NCBI RefSeq assembly: GCF_008642375.1 | Contig: NZ_CP029194.1 | Coordinates: forward strand, 558,001-622,000 | Direction: 5' to 3' | DNA length: 64,000 bases | Source of the DNA: Streptomyces venezuelae | GTDB taxonomy: Bacteria; Actinomycetota; Actinomycetes; Streptomycetales; Streptomycetaceae | Shown here: piece after piece, positions 33,839 through 42,760 of the stretch | How the letters are laid out: each line of letters starts with the position of its first letter | Numbering within the stretch: the first letter of the stretch is position 1 | Made by a program: the position numbers and the translations under genes | The notes under the pieces: generated by a model | Told to the model about the DNA's origin: nothing | The model's input: only the letters and a program-made list of their open reading frames with translations | The model's database searches: none

Positions 33839-35359
33839 ATGACAGCCGAGGATGCCGGGCCCGCCGGGCGACCGGTGGAACTCAAGCACAACGCGATCGG
33901 CTTCGTGGACGCCCTCGTCATCGGGCTCAACTCCACGTCCCCCGCGTACTCCCTCGCGGCCGTCATCGGCCCGATCGTCGCACTCGTCGGGATCTACGCC
34001 CCCGGAGTGATGTTCGCGGCCTTCGTGCCGATGCTGCTGATCGCGTCGGCGTTCTACTACCTGAACAAGGTCGACCAGGACTGCGGCACCACCTTCTCCT
34101 GGGTGACCCGGGCCATGGGCCCCTGGGCCGGCTGGCTCGGAGGCTGGGCCATCGCCATGACCGGGGTCCTGGTCGTCGGCTCGCTCGCCGATGTGGCCGT
34201 CACCTTCGGCCTGCTCGCCGTCGGCCTCGACAGCTGGGTGGACAACACCTTCGTACGCCAGCTGCTCACCGTGCTGCTCATCCTCGCGATGACGGCCGTG
34301 TGCGTCATCGGCACCGAGCTGTCGGCCAAGGTGCAGAACGTCCTCATCCTCGCGCAGGTCGCCTGCCTGCTGATCTTCGTCGTGGTGGCGTTCTACGCCG
34401 TCTACAACGGCACGAGCAAGTACGACTCGGTCGAGCCGGCCCTCAGCTGGCTCAATCCGTTCGGCGCGGGTGGCGCGGCGCTCACCGGCGGGCTGCTGCT
34501 GGGCGTCTTCATCTACTGGGGCTGGGAATCGGCGGTCAATCTCACGGAGGAGGTCGAGAACTCCGCGACCGCCCCCGGCAAAGCGGGCCTCTGGTCGACC
34601 GTGATCCTTCTGGTGACCTACGTGTCCGTGGGATTCGCGGTCGTGGCCTACGCCGGTCCGGTGTTCCTGGCCGAGAACGCCGACGAGGAGGAGTTCCTCT
34701 TCGCCCAGCTCGCCGGCGACGTCATGGGCGGCTGGGACTGGATCCTGCTCCTCGCGGTCTGCACGTCCGCGATCGCCTCCACGCAGACCACGATCATTCC
34801 CGCCTCGCGTACCGCGCTGTCCATGGCCCGCCGCCGGGCGCTGCCCGCCCACTACCGCCACATCAGCCCGCGCTTCCGCACCCCCGACGTGAGTACGTGG
34901 TGGGTCGCCGGCATCGCCATCGCCTGGTACCTCGTGGTGAACCAGATCAGCACCAACGCGCTCTTCGACTCGCTGACCGCGCTGTCCCTGCTCATCGCGT
35001 TCTACTACTCGCTCACGGGCCTCGCCTGCGTGGTCTACTACCGCCGCCACCTCTTCGAGAGCGCCCGCAACTTCCTGCTGATCGGCCTGGGGCCCCTGAT
35101 CGGCTCCGGCCTCCTCGCGTGGCTCCTGGTGAGGTCGGTCGCGGACATGGCCGATCCGGAGAACTCCTACAGCGGCACCTCGTGGTTCGGGCTCGGTCCG
35201 CCGCTCGTCATCGGCATCGGCATCGCCCTCACCGGGGTGGTCGCCATGATCGTCCAGCGCTTCGTGGACCCGACGTACTGGCGGGAGCGCCCGAGCGTGG
35301 CCGACCCCGACCTGGTCCACGGACGAGGCCACGGTCACGACCACGGCAAGGGTTCCTGA
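33839..35359 (+). CDS. APC-superfamily amino-acid permease
   Basis: A 506-residue, 12-segment membrane protein. The first segment has the APC pattern FVDALVIGLNSTSPAYSLAA, then DCGTTFSWVTRAMGPWAGWL, FIYWGWESAVNLTEEVENSA and TQTTIIPASRTALSMARRRA. It should exchange or import amino acids or amines by cation coupling. The C-terminus, HGRGHGHDHGKGS, is a His/Gly tail that might bind metal or be incidental. ATG 33839 follows ACGAGGGAAC. It is alone and convergent with the next gene. Confidence 0.9.
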   Translation: MTAEDAGPAGRPVELKHNAIGFVDALVIGLNSTSPAYSLAAVIGPIVALVGIYAPGVMFAAFVPMLLIASAFYYLNKVDQDCGTTFSWVTRAMGPWAGWLGGWAIAMTGVLVVGSLADVAVTFGLLAVGLDSWVDNTFVRQLLTVLLILAMTAVCVIGTELSAKVQNVLILAQVACLLIFVVVAFYAVYNGTSKYDSVEPALSWLNPFGAGGAALTGGLLLGVFIYWGWESAVNLTEEVENSATAPGKAGLWSTVILLVTYVSVGFAVVAYAGPVFLAENADEEEFLFAQLAGDVMGGWDWILLLAVCTSAIASTQTTIIPASRTALSMARRRALPAHYRHISPRFRTPDVSTWWVAGIAIAWYLVVNQISTNALFDSLTALSLLIAFYYSLTGLACVVYYRRHLFESARNFLLIGLGPLIGSGLLAWLLVRSVADMADPENSYSGTSWFGLGPPLVIGIGIALTGVVAMIVQRFVDPTYWRERPSVADPDLVHGRGHGHDHGKGS

Positions 35360-35371
35360 GGCGTACTCCGG

Positions 35372-36604
35372 TCAGCCGAAGTCGGGGATGGGGTGCCCCG
35401 GGGCGAGGGCGGCCGCGATGCGCTGGGCGATCACGTGGGCGGTGTGACCGTCCGTGGCCGTCGGGCCCTGTGTGGTCGAGACCGCGATGGCCAGGCGCTC
35501 GGACGGCAGGTACGCCATGGAGGACGAGTAGCCGAAGAAGAGGGGGTGCTGGGAGATCCAGTCGCCCAGGACGACCACGCCCAGACCGTAGTGGGTGGCC
35601 TCGGTGTTCGCGAGGCAGACGGTCGCCGGGCACTTGGGGGTGGCGTGGCCGAGGCCCACCGTCCCCGGGTTCAGGAGCTGCCGGTACGAGGCCGGGGAGA
35701 GGAGCTCGCCCGAGCCGAGGCCGGAGGCCGAGCGGGCCAGGTCGCAGATGTCGGTGGTCTGCACCGCGCCGGCGGCGGTGGTCCACGAGGGGTTCCAGAA
35801 GGTGGACTCCTCGTACGTCCCCCGGTCGGCGGAGAAGGCGTGCAGGACGGGTTCCGGGATGTCGGGCGTGAAGCTGTTGCGGGTCTCGCGGAGCCCGAGC
35901 GGACCGGTGACCTGCCGCCGGAGGAGGACGTCGAGCCGGGTCCCGGTGATCTTCTCCAGGGCGGCGCCGAGGAGCACGAAGTTGGCGTGCGAGTAGCTCC
36001 AGTTCGTGCCCGGCTCGTACCAGCGGTCCTCTGCGGTCGACAGGGCCACCACCTCCTTCCCCGTCCACTGCCGGAAGGGGTCGGCGGTGACGGCCTGCTG
36101 GAAGGCGGGGAGGCGGACGTAGTCGACGAGACCGGTGGTGGACGCGGCCAGCATGCGCAGGGTGATCTTCTCGCCGTGCGGAAGGCCGGGCAGCCAGCGC
36201 GCGACGGGGTCGTCGAGGCGGACCGTGCCCTGGTCGACGAGGCGCAGGAGTGCCGTTCCCAGGTAGCTGATGGCCACGTTGCCGTTGCGGAAGTGCATGG
36301 CGGGGTCGGCCGGCACGCCGGTCATCGACTCGCCGAGGGCGGTGGTGACGACCTCGCGGCCGTCGACGGTGACCCGCAGGATCACGGACTTGAGGCCCAT
36401 GTCGGCCTTGGCACGCTCGGCGATCCGCACGGCGTCACGAGCCGGGCCGTGGTCGGGCAGCCGGGACCCGGCGCACGGCCGGCGGTGGCCGCCGTCGCCC
36501 GCCGGGGCACCTGCGGCGGTGACCGGCGCGCCGAGGGCGACGAGTGCCGTGAGCGCGGCGACGACGGCACGGCGCGACCGTGCGAGGGAACGGGCTGAAG
36601 TCAT
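35372..36604 (-). CDS. Secreted beta-lactamase-fold protein with degenerate active site
   Basis: A 410-residue exported protein (signal VVAALTALVALGAPVTAAGA). Overall order matches S12 serine hydrolases: ILRVTVDGREVVTTALGES, TGLVDYV, WYEPGTNWSYSHANFVLLG, PLGLRETR. But the SxxK motif is GNVAIS (Ser to Asn, Lys to Ile), YxN is YSH, and the HxG triad region reads FFGYSSSM. All three catalytic motifs are changed, so it is probably a pseudoenzyme that binds peptides or glycans, as far as can be inferred. ATG 36604 is the nearest start before the signal peptide. Confidence 0.82.
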   Translation of the reverse strand: MTSARSLARSRRAVVAALTALVALGAPVTAAGAPAGDGGHRRPCAGSRLPDHGPARDAVRIAERAKADMGLKSVILRVTVDGREVVTTALGESMTGVPADPAMHFRNGNVAISYLGTALLRLVDQGTVRLDDPVARWLPGLPHGEKITLRMLAASTTGLVDYVRLPAFQQAVTADPFRQWTGKEVVALSTAEDRWYEPGTNWSYSHANFVLLGAALEKITGTRLDVLLRRQVTGPLGLRETRNSFTPDIPEPVLHAFSADRGTYEESTFWNPSWTTAAGAVQTTDICDLARSASGLGSGELLSPASYRQLLNPGTVGLGHATPKCPATVCLANTEATHYGLGVVVLGDWISQHPLFFGYSSSMAYLPSERLAIAVSTTQGPTATDGHTAHVIAQRIAAALAPGHPIPDFG

Positions 36605-36681
36605 GGCCGCAGTATCGGCCGGGAGCACCCGTACGACGGCCCGGTGACCGCCGACCCGCACGGACGTCACCCGTCGGGTCG

Positions 36682-36760
36682 CACCCCGCCCTGGCCGGGG
36701 CCGGCCTGCCGAACCTCCGCGTCCTGGCAGGCGGGATCGTCGCCTGGGAGGCGGCCGGCT
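36682..36760 (+). pseudogene. Possible rhodanese-domain remnant
   Basis: HPALAGAGLPNLRVLAGGIV followed by AWEAAGS resembles the end of a rhodanese domain (LxxxGxxxVxxLxGGxxAWxxAG). No active-site loop or start is left, and the frame degenerates on both sides. Only a weak call. The rest of 36605-36893 shows nothing else. Confidence 0.35.
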
Positions 36761-36893
36761 CGCGGGGCGCGTCCCCCAGGACGTGCTGCGCAGGACGTTC
36801 GGCTGTTCGTCGTCGTGACGGGCGTCTTCGTCCTCGCGCGGGAGCTCGACCCCGTCGTCTGGACCCTCCCGGTCACGTGGGCGGCGCTCGGCG

Positions 36894-37640
36894 TCAGGCG
36901 GGTACGGCTCCCAGCAGACCGCCGTCGACGACGAGGTCCTGGCCGTTGACGTAGGACGCGTCGGTCGAGGCGAGGAACGCCACGGCCGCGGCGACCTCCT
37001 CGGGGCGCCCGAAGCGACCGGCGACGATCCGGCCGGTCAGCGCCGCCGCCTCCGCCTCGCTCAGCGCGGCGGCCGGGTACATCGGGGTGTCGATGTACCC
37101 GGGGCTGACGGAGTTGACGCGGATGCCGCGCGGGGCGAGCGAGGCGGCGAGCGTCCGGGCCAGGTTGTGCACGGCGGCCTTGGTCGCCGAGTACAGGGTG
37201 AGGACGCTGTTCCCCCGGTGGAGGGTCCAGGACGCGTTGACGACGATCGAGCCTCCGTCCGCCAGGAGCGGCAGCGACTTCTGGACGGTGAAGAACACAC
37301 CCTTGAGGTTGACGTCGACGCCCAGGTCGAACTCCGGCTCCGTGATGTCCTCGAACGGCAGGAACACACCGGATCCCGCGTTAGCGAAGAGGCTGTCGAC
37401 GCGGCCGTGCCGCTCGCGGACCGTCTCCACCATGGCGTCCAGCGCGCCGAGGTCGGCGACGTCGGCCACGACGCCCGAAGCGCCCGGGCCGAGCCGGCCG
37501 ACGGCGGCGTCCACCCGGGCGCGCGTGCGGCCGGTGACGACGACCTGGGCGCCCTCGGTGACGAGGCGGTGTGCGGCGGCCAGGCCCATACCGCTGGTCC
37601 CGCCCGTGACGAGGGCGGTCTTTCCGGTGAAGCGGTTCAT
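36894..37640 (-). CDS. Short-chain dehydrogenase/reductase (SDR)
   Basis: A 248-residue classical SDR: cofactor loop TGGTSGMGLA, NAG at FANAGSG, catalytic Ser in VVNASWT, YSATK for Tyr/Lys, and the SPGYIDTPM exit motif. TGRTR after beta2 suggests NADPH. It is last in a three-gene operon with a zinc-type reductase and a hydrolase; its ATG overlaps the hydrolase stop (ATGA). The divergent LysR is the likely controller. Natural substrate unknown. Confidence 0.92.
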   Translation of the reverse strand: MNRFTGKTALVTGGTSGMGLAAAHRLVTEGAQVVVTGRTRARVDAAVGRLGPGASGVVADVADLGALDAMVETVRERHGRVDSLFANAGSGVFLPFEDITEPEFDLGVDVNLKGVFFTVQKSLPLLADGGSIVVNASWTLHRGNSVLTLYSATKAAVHNLARTLAASLAPRGIRVNSVSPGYIDTPMYPAAALSEAEAAALTGRIVAGRFGRPEEVAAAVAFLASTDASYVNGQDLVVDGGLLGAVPA

Positions 37641-38641
37641 GCCCGTGCTCCGATCAGGCTGTCGGTGAGGTGGTCGACGAGGTGGGGCAGCCAGTCGGGG
37701 CGGGCATTGCCCAGGAGGTGGTCACCGTGCGGGACGGACAGGTAGGTGCCGTGCGGGGCGAGACGGGCCAGGGGCTCGCCGTTCGTCACGCCGGGGATGA
37801 CGTCCCGGCCTCCGTCCACGACCAGCAGCGGGGCCGCGATGCGGGGCGCGAGGTCGGTGAGATCCACGTGCCCGGCGAACTCCCGGGCCGCGTCCGCCCC
37901 TCCCGTACGCCGCGCCATGATGTCGCGTACCGGCTGGGGCAGTTCGGCCCAGTCGAGACGGAAGGGCCCGCTGACGGTGGCGACCGCCGCGACGCGCGGC
38001 TCCGTCGCCGCGCCGCGGGCGGCGAAGTAGCCCCCGAGGCTGAGGCCGACGAGCCCGACGCGCGCCACGCCCAGCGCGTCGACGACCCGGCCCACGACGT
38101 GCTCGTAGTCCGCCCTCATCGCCGTCGTGGACGCGAGGGCTCCTTGCCCCGGGCCGTCCATCGCGAACACCGCGAGGCCTCTGTCGAGCAGCGCGTCCGC
38201 CAGATCGAGGAACTCCTCCTTGGCCGAGTCGAGGCCGGGGACGACGACCACGGTGCCGGGGGCGTCGGCGGGGCCGCGCAGCCAGCCGGTGAATCCCTCA
38301 CCGGTCAGCCGCCGCGCCCCGGGCTCCCGCATCTCCAGGGCCAGGCCCAGGGCCCGGTCCGCCGCGGCGGCGGCACGGCCGGCCTCCGCGTACGGCGCGA
38401 GCGTGGCGAGGTGGAACCACCTGGCCGCCGTCAGCAGGTACTCCCCCGCCGTGACGGACGGTCCCGCGCCCTCCGCACGCTCCAGGTACGCCTGTCCTGT
38501 GCGGACGAAGGACGGGCCCCAGTCGGCGACGTCGGTGAGACCGTCGGCGACCCGGTGGTACTCGTGCGGGTCGACGCCCGCTCCGGTGGCCCGGGTCCAT
38601 TGGGCGGCTGCGAACTCTGCGGCGCTCGTCGGATCGTTCAT
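37637..38641 (-). CDS. Alpha/beta hydrolase (FrsA/esterase-like)
   Basis: A 334-residue protein. An N-terminal helical cap (residues 1-115) precedes the hydrolase core: VVVVPGLDSAKEE (oxyanion hole region), AMDGPGQGA, nucleophile GLSLGGYFA (Ser near 200), and the late VVDGGRDVI and VPHGDH segments for Asp and His. The cap and the DGPGQG motif resemble 2,6-dihydropseudooxynicotine hydrolase/FrsA-type enzymes. ATG 38641 overlaps the upstream reductase stop. Substrate unknown. Confidence 0.85.
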   Translation of the reverse strand: MNDPTSAAEFAAAQWTRATGAGVDPHEYHRVADGLTDVADWGPSFVRTGQAYLERAEGAGPSVTAGEYLLTAARWFHLATLAPYAEAGRAAAAADRALGLALEMREPGARRLTGEGFTGWLRGPADAPGTVVVVPGLDSAKEEFLDLADALLDRGLAVFAMDGPGQGALASTTAMRADYEHVVGRVVDALGVARVGLVGLSLGGYFAARGAATEPRVAAVATVSGPFRLDWAELPQPVRDIMARRTGGADAAREFAGHVDLTDLAPRIAAPLLVVDGGRDVIPGVTNGEPLARLAPHGTYLSVPHGDHLLGNARPDWLPHLVDHLTDSLIGARA

Positions 38642-39558
38642 CGTGCTTCTCCCGTCAGCAGAACGGCCTTGCCCCGGATCCTGCGCTCCCGCAGGTCGAC
38701 CAGGGTGTCGGCCGTTTCGGTCCAGTCGGCGATCCGGCCGATCTCCGGGTGCAGCCGACCGCGCTCCACGAGGCCGACCAGGGCCGCGAGTTCGGCGGCG
38801 TACGGCGCGCCGGCATAGTGGAAATGCCGGATCGTGACGCGTTCGGGCCCGCCGAGGAGCTGGAAGAAGTCGAGCGTCACGGGGGTGCGGCTGGCCTGGC
38901 CGAACCAGACGAGCGTGCCGCCCGGGCGCACCTTGGAGAGCGCGACCGGCAGGTCCGGCCCTCCTGTGGACTCCAGCACGACGTCGAAGGGCCCCTCGGC
39001 CGCCGCCGCCTCGTGCACCACTCGCGCGCCCAGCGCGGCGAGCCGCTCGCCCCGCGCCGGAGTGGCCGTCACGGCGGTCACCTCGGCTCCGGCGCCCACG
39101 GCGAGCTCGGTGACGTAGTGTCCGACCCCGCCGGAGGCGCCGGTGAGCAGGACGCGCAGACCGGCCGGCGAGCCGGCCGTGCGCAGCAGGCGCAGGGCGG
39201 TGATCCCGGCCAGGGGAAGGGCCGCCGCCCGTACGCTGTCCACGCCGTCCGGGAGGACCGCGAGGGAGTGCGTGGGCACGGCGGCGTACTCGGCCCAGCC
39301 GCCGTGCGCGGGGTGCCCGACCACGCGGGTGCCGATGGCGGGGCCCGTGCCGTCGGCGGCCTCCTGCACGACGAGGCCCGCGACGTCCTTGCCCGGCAGC
39401 AGTCCCGGCCTGGGGTGTTCGAGGAGGAACGTCTCGCCGCGGTTCGGCGAGAACGCCTCGACCTTGACCAGTGCCTCTCCGGGCTCGGGGACGGGCTGGG
39501 GCAGATCGGCGAAGGCGACCGGACGCGCCGCCTCCCCCGTGGGGATCAGTCTTCGCAT
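38638..39558 (-). CDS. Zinc-binding-type dehydrogenase (quinone oxidoreductase-like)
   Basis: A 306-residue MDR protein: GroES-like N-terminus with SPNRGETFLL, PGKDVAGLV and GHPAHGGWAEYA, then a Rossmann domain LLTGASGGVGHYVTELAVGAGAE and ATPARGERLAALGA. Zinc ligands are absent, as in the QOR branch, so NADPH-dependent reduction of enones or quinones is likely. ATG 39558 is used; GTG 39564 two codons earlier is possible. It leads the operon and faces the LysR gene. Confidence 0.88.
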   Translation of the reverse strand: MRRLIPTGEAARPVAFADLPQPVPEPGEALVKVEAFSPNRGETFLLEHPRPGLLPGKDVAGLVVQEAADGTGPAIGTRVVGHPAHGGWAEYAAVPTHSLAVLPDGVDSVRAAALPLAGITALRLLRTAGSPAGLRVLLTGASGGVGHYVTELAVGAGAEVTAVTATPARGERLAALGARVVHEAAAAEGPFDVVLESTGGPDLPVALSKVRPGGTLVWFGQASRTPVTLDFFQLLGGPERVTIRHFHYAGAPYAAELAALVGLVERGRLHPEIGRIADWTETADTLVDLRERRIRGKAVLLTGEAR

Positions 39559-39615
39559 GGGCACGATGCAACCCCCGCGACCGTCCCGCGGGCCAACAAC
39601 GGTCGGACGATGCCG

Positions 39616-39630
39616 ACAACGCTTGGTTGT
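39616..39630. promoter_or_regulatory. LysR-type operator
   Basis: ACAAC-N5-GTTGT is an interrupted inverted repeat of the T-N11-A kind between the divergent reductase operon and the LysR gene. Confidence 0.6.
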
Positions 39631-39647
39631 CACCTATGGTGAGAGCC

Positions 39648-40592
39648 GTGGATCTCGACATGGCACAGGTACGTGCTTTTGTACGCACCGCCGAGGAACT
39701 GCACTTCGGGCGGGCGGCCGGGACGCTCGGCGTCTCCCAGCAGGCACTGTCCAAGCGGATCGCGCGCCTGGAGTCCCTGCTCGGCACCCGGCTGTTCGAG
39801 CGCGGCGGCAGTGGCGTGCACCTGACGCCCGCCGGACGCCGATTCCTCCCGCCCGCCCGGCAGGCGCTGACGGCCGCCGACGGCGCGGTCGCGGCGGCGG
39901 TGGGGAAGGACCGCCCGCTGCGCGTGGACGTCTGGGGGCATCTCTACGCACCCATGAGGACCCTGGCCCAGGTCGCGGGAGAGGCCGGGGAGTTGGTGTC
40001 GGGGCACGGGCGCGACCTGCCGTCGGTGACGAACGCCCTGCTGCGCGGCGACATCGACGCGGCCTTCGGCCGGGTCCACCCTCCCCTGCACGCCGGCCTG
40101 ACACACCGTCTGGTCCGTCTCGAACCGGTCGATGTCGTGCTCGGCGCGGACCATCCGCTCGCGGCCGAACCGGCGTTGCGCCCGGACCGGCTGCGCGGCA
40201 GTGTGCTGTGGGCACCCGGCGCGCTGGACCGGCTCGACTTCCTCCACCGGTTCGCCGACAGGTTCGGCATCGCCGACAGGGGCACGGGCGTCAACCTGGG
40301 GCTCGCCCACTTCCTCGGCGAGGTGGCGGCGGACCCGCGGCGTTTCTCGCTGCTGCCCGCCGACGTGCCCCTGCCGGAGGTCCCCGGGCTGCGGTCGGTC
40401 CCGCTCGTCGATCCCACACCGCTGTACGCCTGGTCGTTGCTGTGGCGCACCGGCAGCGGGCACCCGGGGCTGAGCGGCCTCACGGCGGCCTGCGCCGCCG
40501 AGGCCGGCCGCAGCCGCTGGCTCGAGTACGACCCCGCACGCGACTGGCTGCCCGAGCCGCCCGCGTCACCGCGTGGCGACGAGTCCTCGTAG
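39648..40592 (+). CDS. LysR-family transcriptional regulator
   Basis: About 314 residues. N-terminal winged helix: VRAFVRTAEELHFGRAAGTL, VSQQALSKRIARLESLLG, LFERGGSGVHLTPAG. The effector domain is less conserved. GTG 39648 gives the family-typical DLDMAQVRAF start with GGTGAG just upstream; ATG 39636 and ATG 39660 also fit. It is divergent from the three-gene redox operon and likely activates it. Its 3' end overlaps the convergent HAD gene by 27 bases. Confidence 0.88.
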   Translation: MDLDMAQVRAFVRTAEELHFGRAAGTLGVSQQALSKRIARLESLLGTRLFERGGSGVHLTPAGRRFLPPARQALTAADGAVAAAVGKDRPLRVDVWGHLYAPMRTLAQVAGEAGELVSGHGRDLPSVTNALLRGDIDAAFGRVHPPLHAGLTHRLVRLEPVDVVLGADHPLAAEPALRPDRLRGSVLWAPGALDRLDFLHRFADRFGIADRGTGVNLGLAHFLGEVAADPRRFSLLPADVPLPEVPGLRSVPLVDPTPLYAWSLLWRTGSGHPGLSGLTAACAAEAGRSRWLEYDPARDWLPEPPASPRGDESS

Positions 40593-41261
40593 CAGGGCCA
40601 GGTCCACGTCCAGCAGGCTGCGGACCACGGTGCGGCGCGATGCCGGGGTGACGGTGGTGGTGGGCGCGGGGACGGCCACGACTCCGCAGCCGGCCGCCTC
40701 CGCAGAGGCGATCCCGGTCGGCGTGTCCTCGACGGCCACGCAGGAGGCCGGGGCGGCGCCGAGGGCGGTCAGGGCCGCCAGGTAGGGGTCGGGGTACGGC
40801 TTGGTGCGCGGGGTCTCGCCCGCCGCGACCGTCACCGTGAACCGGTGGCTGCCCAGCGCGTCGAGGACGGTGTCGACGACCTGCCGTGGTGAGGCCGAGA
40901 CCAGTGCCGTGGGGATGCCGGCGGCGTGGAGCGCCGCGAGGAGTTCCACCGCCCCGGCGAGGGGGACGACCTGCCGGCGTACGAGTCCGGTGAAGCGCCG
41001 CTCCATGGAGTCCCCGATCCCGGCCGCCTCCCCGCGGCCGTCCGCACGGGCGGCGAGGTGCGCGGCGCAGTCCTCGACGGCACGGCCGAGGACGAACGAG
41101 AGGTCCGCGTCCGTGAGGGCGATCCCCAGACCCGCGGCCTCTTCCTCGACCGTCCTTCGCCAGAGGCGCTCGGTGTCGACGAGTGTGCCGTCCATGTCGA
41201 AGAGGACGGCACGGAGTTCGGTGCGCAGGGGTACGGGGCGCTGTGAGTGATGTCGAACCAC
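40566..41261 (-). CDS. HAD-family phosphatase (beta-phosphoglucomutase-like)
   Basis: About 231 residues: motif I VLFDMDGTLVDTE, cap domain, motif II ALVSASP, Lys in PRTKPYPDPYLAAL, motif III VEDTPTGIASAEAAG. This subgroup contains sugar-phosphate phosphatases and mutases. GTG 41261 is the only near start before motif I; no strong ribosome site is seen, so it may be leaderless or start one codon later. Confidence 0.85.
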   Translation of the reverse strand: MVRHHSQRPVPLRTELRAVLFDMDGTLVDTERLWRRTVEEEAAGLGIALTDADLSFVLGRAVEDCAAHLAARADGRGEAAGIGDSMERRFTGLVRRQVVPLAGAVELLAALHAAGIPTALVSASPRQVVDTVLDALGSHRFTVTVAAGETPRTKPYPDPYLAALTALGAAPASCVAVEDTPTGIASAEAAGCGVVAVPAPTTTVTPASRRTVVRSLLDVDLALLRGLVATR

Positions 41262-41397
41262 GGGAGCAACGTAGAGCAAATAAATAACTTCTTCCAGTAT
41301 TGATTGGGGAGTTGGGGTCGCCCTACGCTCGGGCCCGCCTCCGCGCCCATCACCCTCCGGACCGGCCCCACGGGCCACGACACCCCTGGACCCCGCC

Positions 41398-42288
41398 ATG
41401 AACACTGCCCCGGACACCGCCCGCGTCCTGGTGGTCGGCATCGACGGCGTACGCCTCGACCTGCTCCCCGTGCTCGACACGCCCCACCTCGACGGCATCG
41501 CCCGTGCGGGCTTCCTGGCGCCCGTCGAGGTGGACGCCGCGACACCCACCATGTCCGGCCCGTGCTGGGCCACCATCGTCACGGGCGTCGGCGTCGCCAA
41601 GCACGGCGTGTGGGCCAACCGCCTCGACGGGAACCGGCTCGACGTCTTCCCCGACTTCACGACCCGCCTCGCCGCCGATTGCGGACGCCGGACCTTCGCC
41701 GTCGGCGGCTGGGCACCGCTCTTCCTCGCCCGGCAGGGCGGCCCGCTGTTTGTCGCCCCCACGCGGCTCGGCTATGTCGCTCCCCGCGAGGACACGCCCG
41801 AGGCGTGGGAGGAGGTGGACGAGAGGGTGACCGCCGAGGCGGAACACCTCCTCGGCCTGGACGAGGAGCTCCACGCCGGTTTCGTCTATCTCGGCGCGGT
41901 CGACGAGACCGCCCACTTCCTCGGCTGCGGCGAGGAGTACCGCAGGTCGGTCGAGGCCGCGGACCGCCGTCTCGGCCGGCTCCTCGCCGCCGTACGCGAT
42001 CGGCCCGGCCACGCGGCGGAGGAGTGGACGGTGATCGTGGTGACCGACCACGGCCACCGCGACGAAGGGGGCCACGGGGGCCGCAGCGAGCTGGAGCGCA
42101 CGGCCTGGATCGCCGCGAGCGGTCCCGGTCTGACGGCCGGCGCGGTGCCGCGGGACCTCCATCACACGGATGTCGCCGCTCACGTCTACACGGCCCTCGG
42201 CATCACACCCGACCCTCACTGGACCTTGGACGGCACCGGTTTCACCACCGTCACCACCGTCGCAGCCGCTACCGCCGTCACCGCCTGA
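41398..42288 (+). CDS. Alkaline-phosphatase-superfamily (type I phosphodiesterase) protein
   Basis: A 296-residue enzyme: metal-binding VVGIDGVRLDLLP, nucleophile region AATPTMSGPCWATIVTGV (Thr), later VDETAHFLG and VVTDHGHRDEGGHGG with Asp/His/His. The set fits nucleotide pyrophosphatase/phosphodiesterases that use two zinc ions. No signal peptide, so it is probably cytosolic. The C-terminus has a low-complexity Thr/Val/Ala tail. It is divergent from the HAD gene. Confidence 0.85.
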   Translation: MNTAPDTARVLVVGIDGVRLDLLPVLDTPHLDGIARAGFLAPVEVDAATPTMSGPCWATIVTGVGVAKHGVWANRLDGNRLDVFPDFTTRLAADCGRRTFAVGGWAPLFLARQGGPLFVAPTRLGYVAPREDTPEAWEEVDERVTAEAEHLLGLDEELHAGFVYLGAVDETAHFLGCGEEYRRSVEAADRRLGRLLAAVRDRPGHAAEEWTVIVVTDHGHRDEGGHGGRSELERTAWIAASGPGLTAGAVPRDLHHTDVAAHVYTALGITPDPHWTLDGTGFTTVTTVAAATAVTA

Positions 42289-42299
42289 TCAGACCACGC

Positions 42300-42629
42300 T
42301 CACGAAATGGCCTCGATCCGCTCCAGGTGGGTCTCGCCCCATTCGCCGAGCGGCGCCATCGCGGCGTTGAGCGACCGGCCGAACTCCGTGAGGGAGTACT
42401 CCACCTTTGGCGGGACCTGATGGTGGACCTCGCGGTGCACCAGCCCACTGGTCTCCATCTCACGGAGTTGCAGGATCAGCATCCGCTCGCTGATTCCCGC
42501 CACGGCACGCCTCAACTCACCGAAACGCAGTGGTCCTTCGCCGAGCGAGAAGAGAATCAGGCCTTTCCACTTGCCCCCCATGACGGCGATGGCGGCGTCG
42601 AGCCCACAGGTGTACGTCCTGCCCTTCAT
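42300..42629 (-). CDS. HxlR-family regulator
   Basis: A 109-residue winged helix: CGLDAAIAVMGGKWKGLILF, GPLRFGELRRAVAGISERML, LQLREMETSGLVHREVHH, VEYSLTEFGRSL. HxlR regulators often sense redox state or aldehydes; only one Cys (residue 8) is present. Start ATG 42629 has GGAGGTGTGA. It is divergent from an NAD(P)-dependent oxidoreductase and two direct repeats lie between. Confidence 0.9.
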   Translation of the reverse strand: MKGRTYTCGLDAAIAVMGGKWKGLILFSLGEGPLRFGELRRAVAGISERMLILQLREMETSGLVHREVHHQVPPKVEYSLTEFGRSLNAAMAPLGEWGETHLERIEAIS

Positions 42630-42649
42630 TCACACCTCCTACGAACAGA

Positions 42650-42681
42650 AATGTAGGTACCTCACAAAAATGTAGGTACTT
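42650..42681. promoter_or_regulatory. Direct repeats upstream of HxlR gene
   Basis: ATGTAGGTACC and ATGTAGGTACT, each GTAGGTAC, 19 bases apart. They sit right before the HxlR start and are the likely HxlR operator and part of the divergent promoter. Confidence 0.6.
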
Positions 42682-42760
42682 GAGGGAATGTACGTGACCA
42701 CCCAGCATGGAGGTGCCGGCAAGGACCAGGAAGACGACAGACCGTGGACTGGAGCACACC

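Noticed and set aside
36780..36893. A small membrane protein (LFVVVTGVFVLARELDPVVW and on)
   Set aside because: No start, no ribosome site and no family match; left as part of the non-coding gap.
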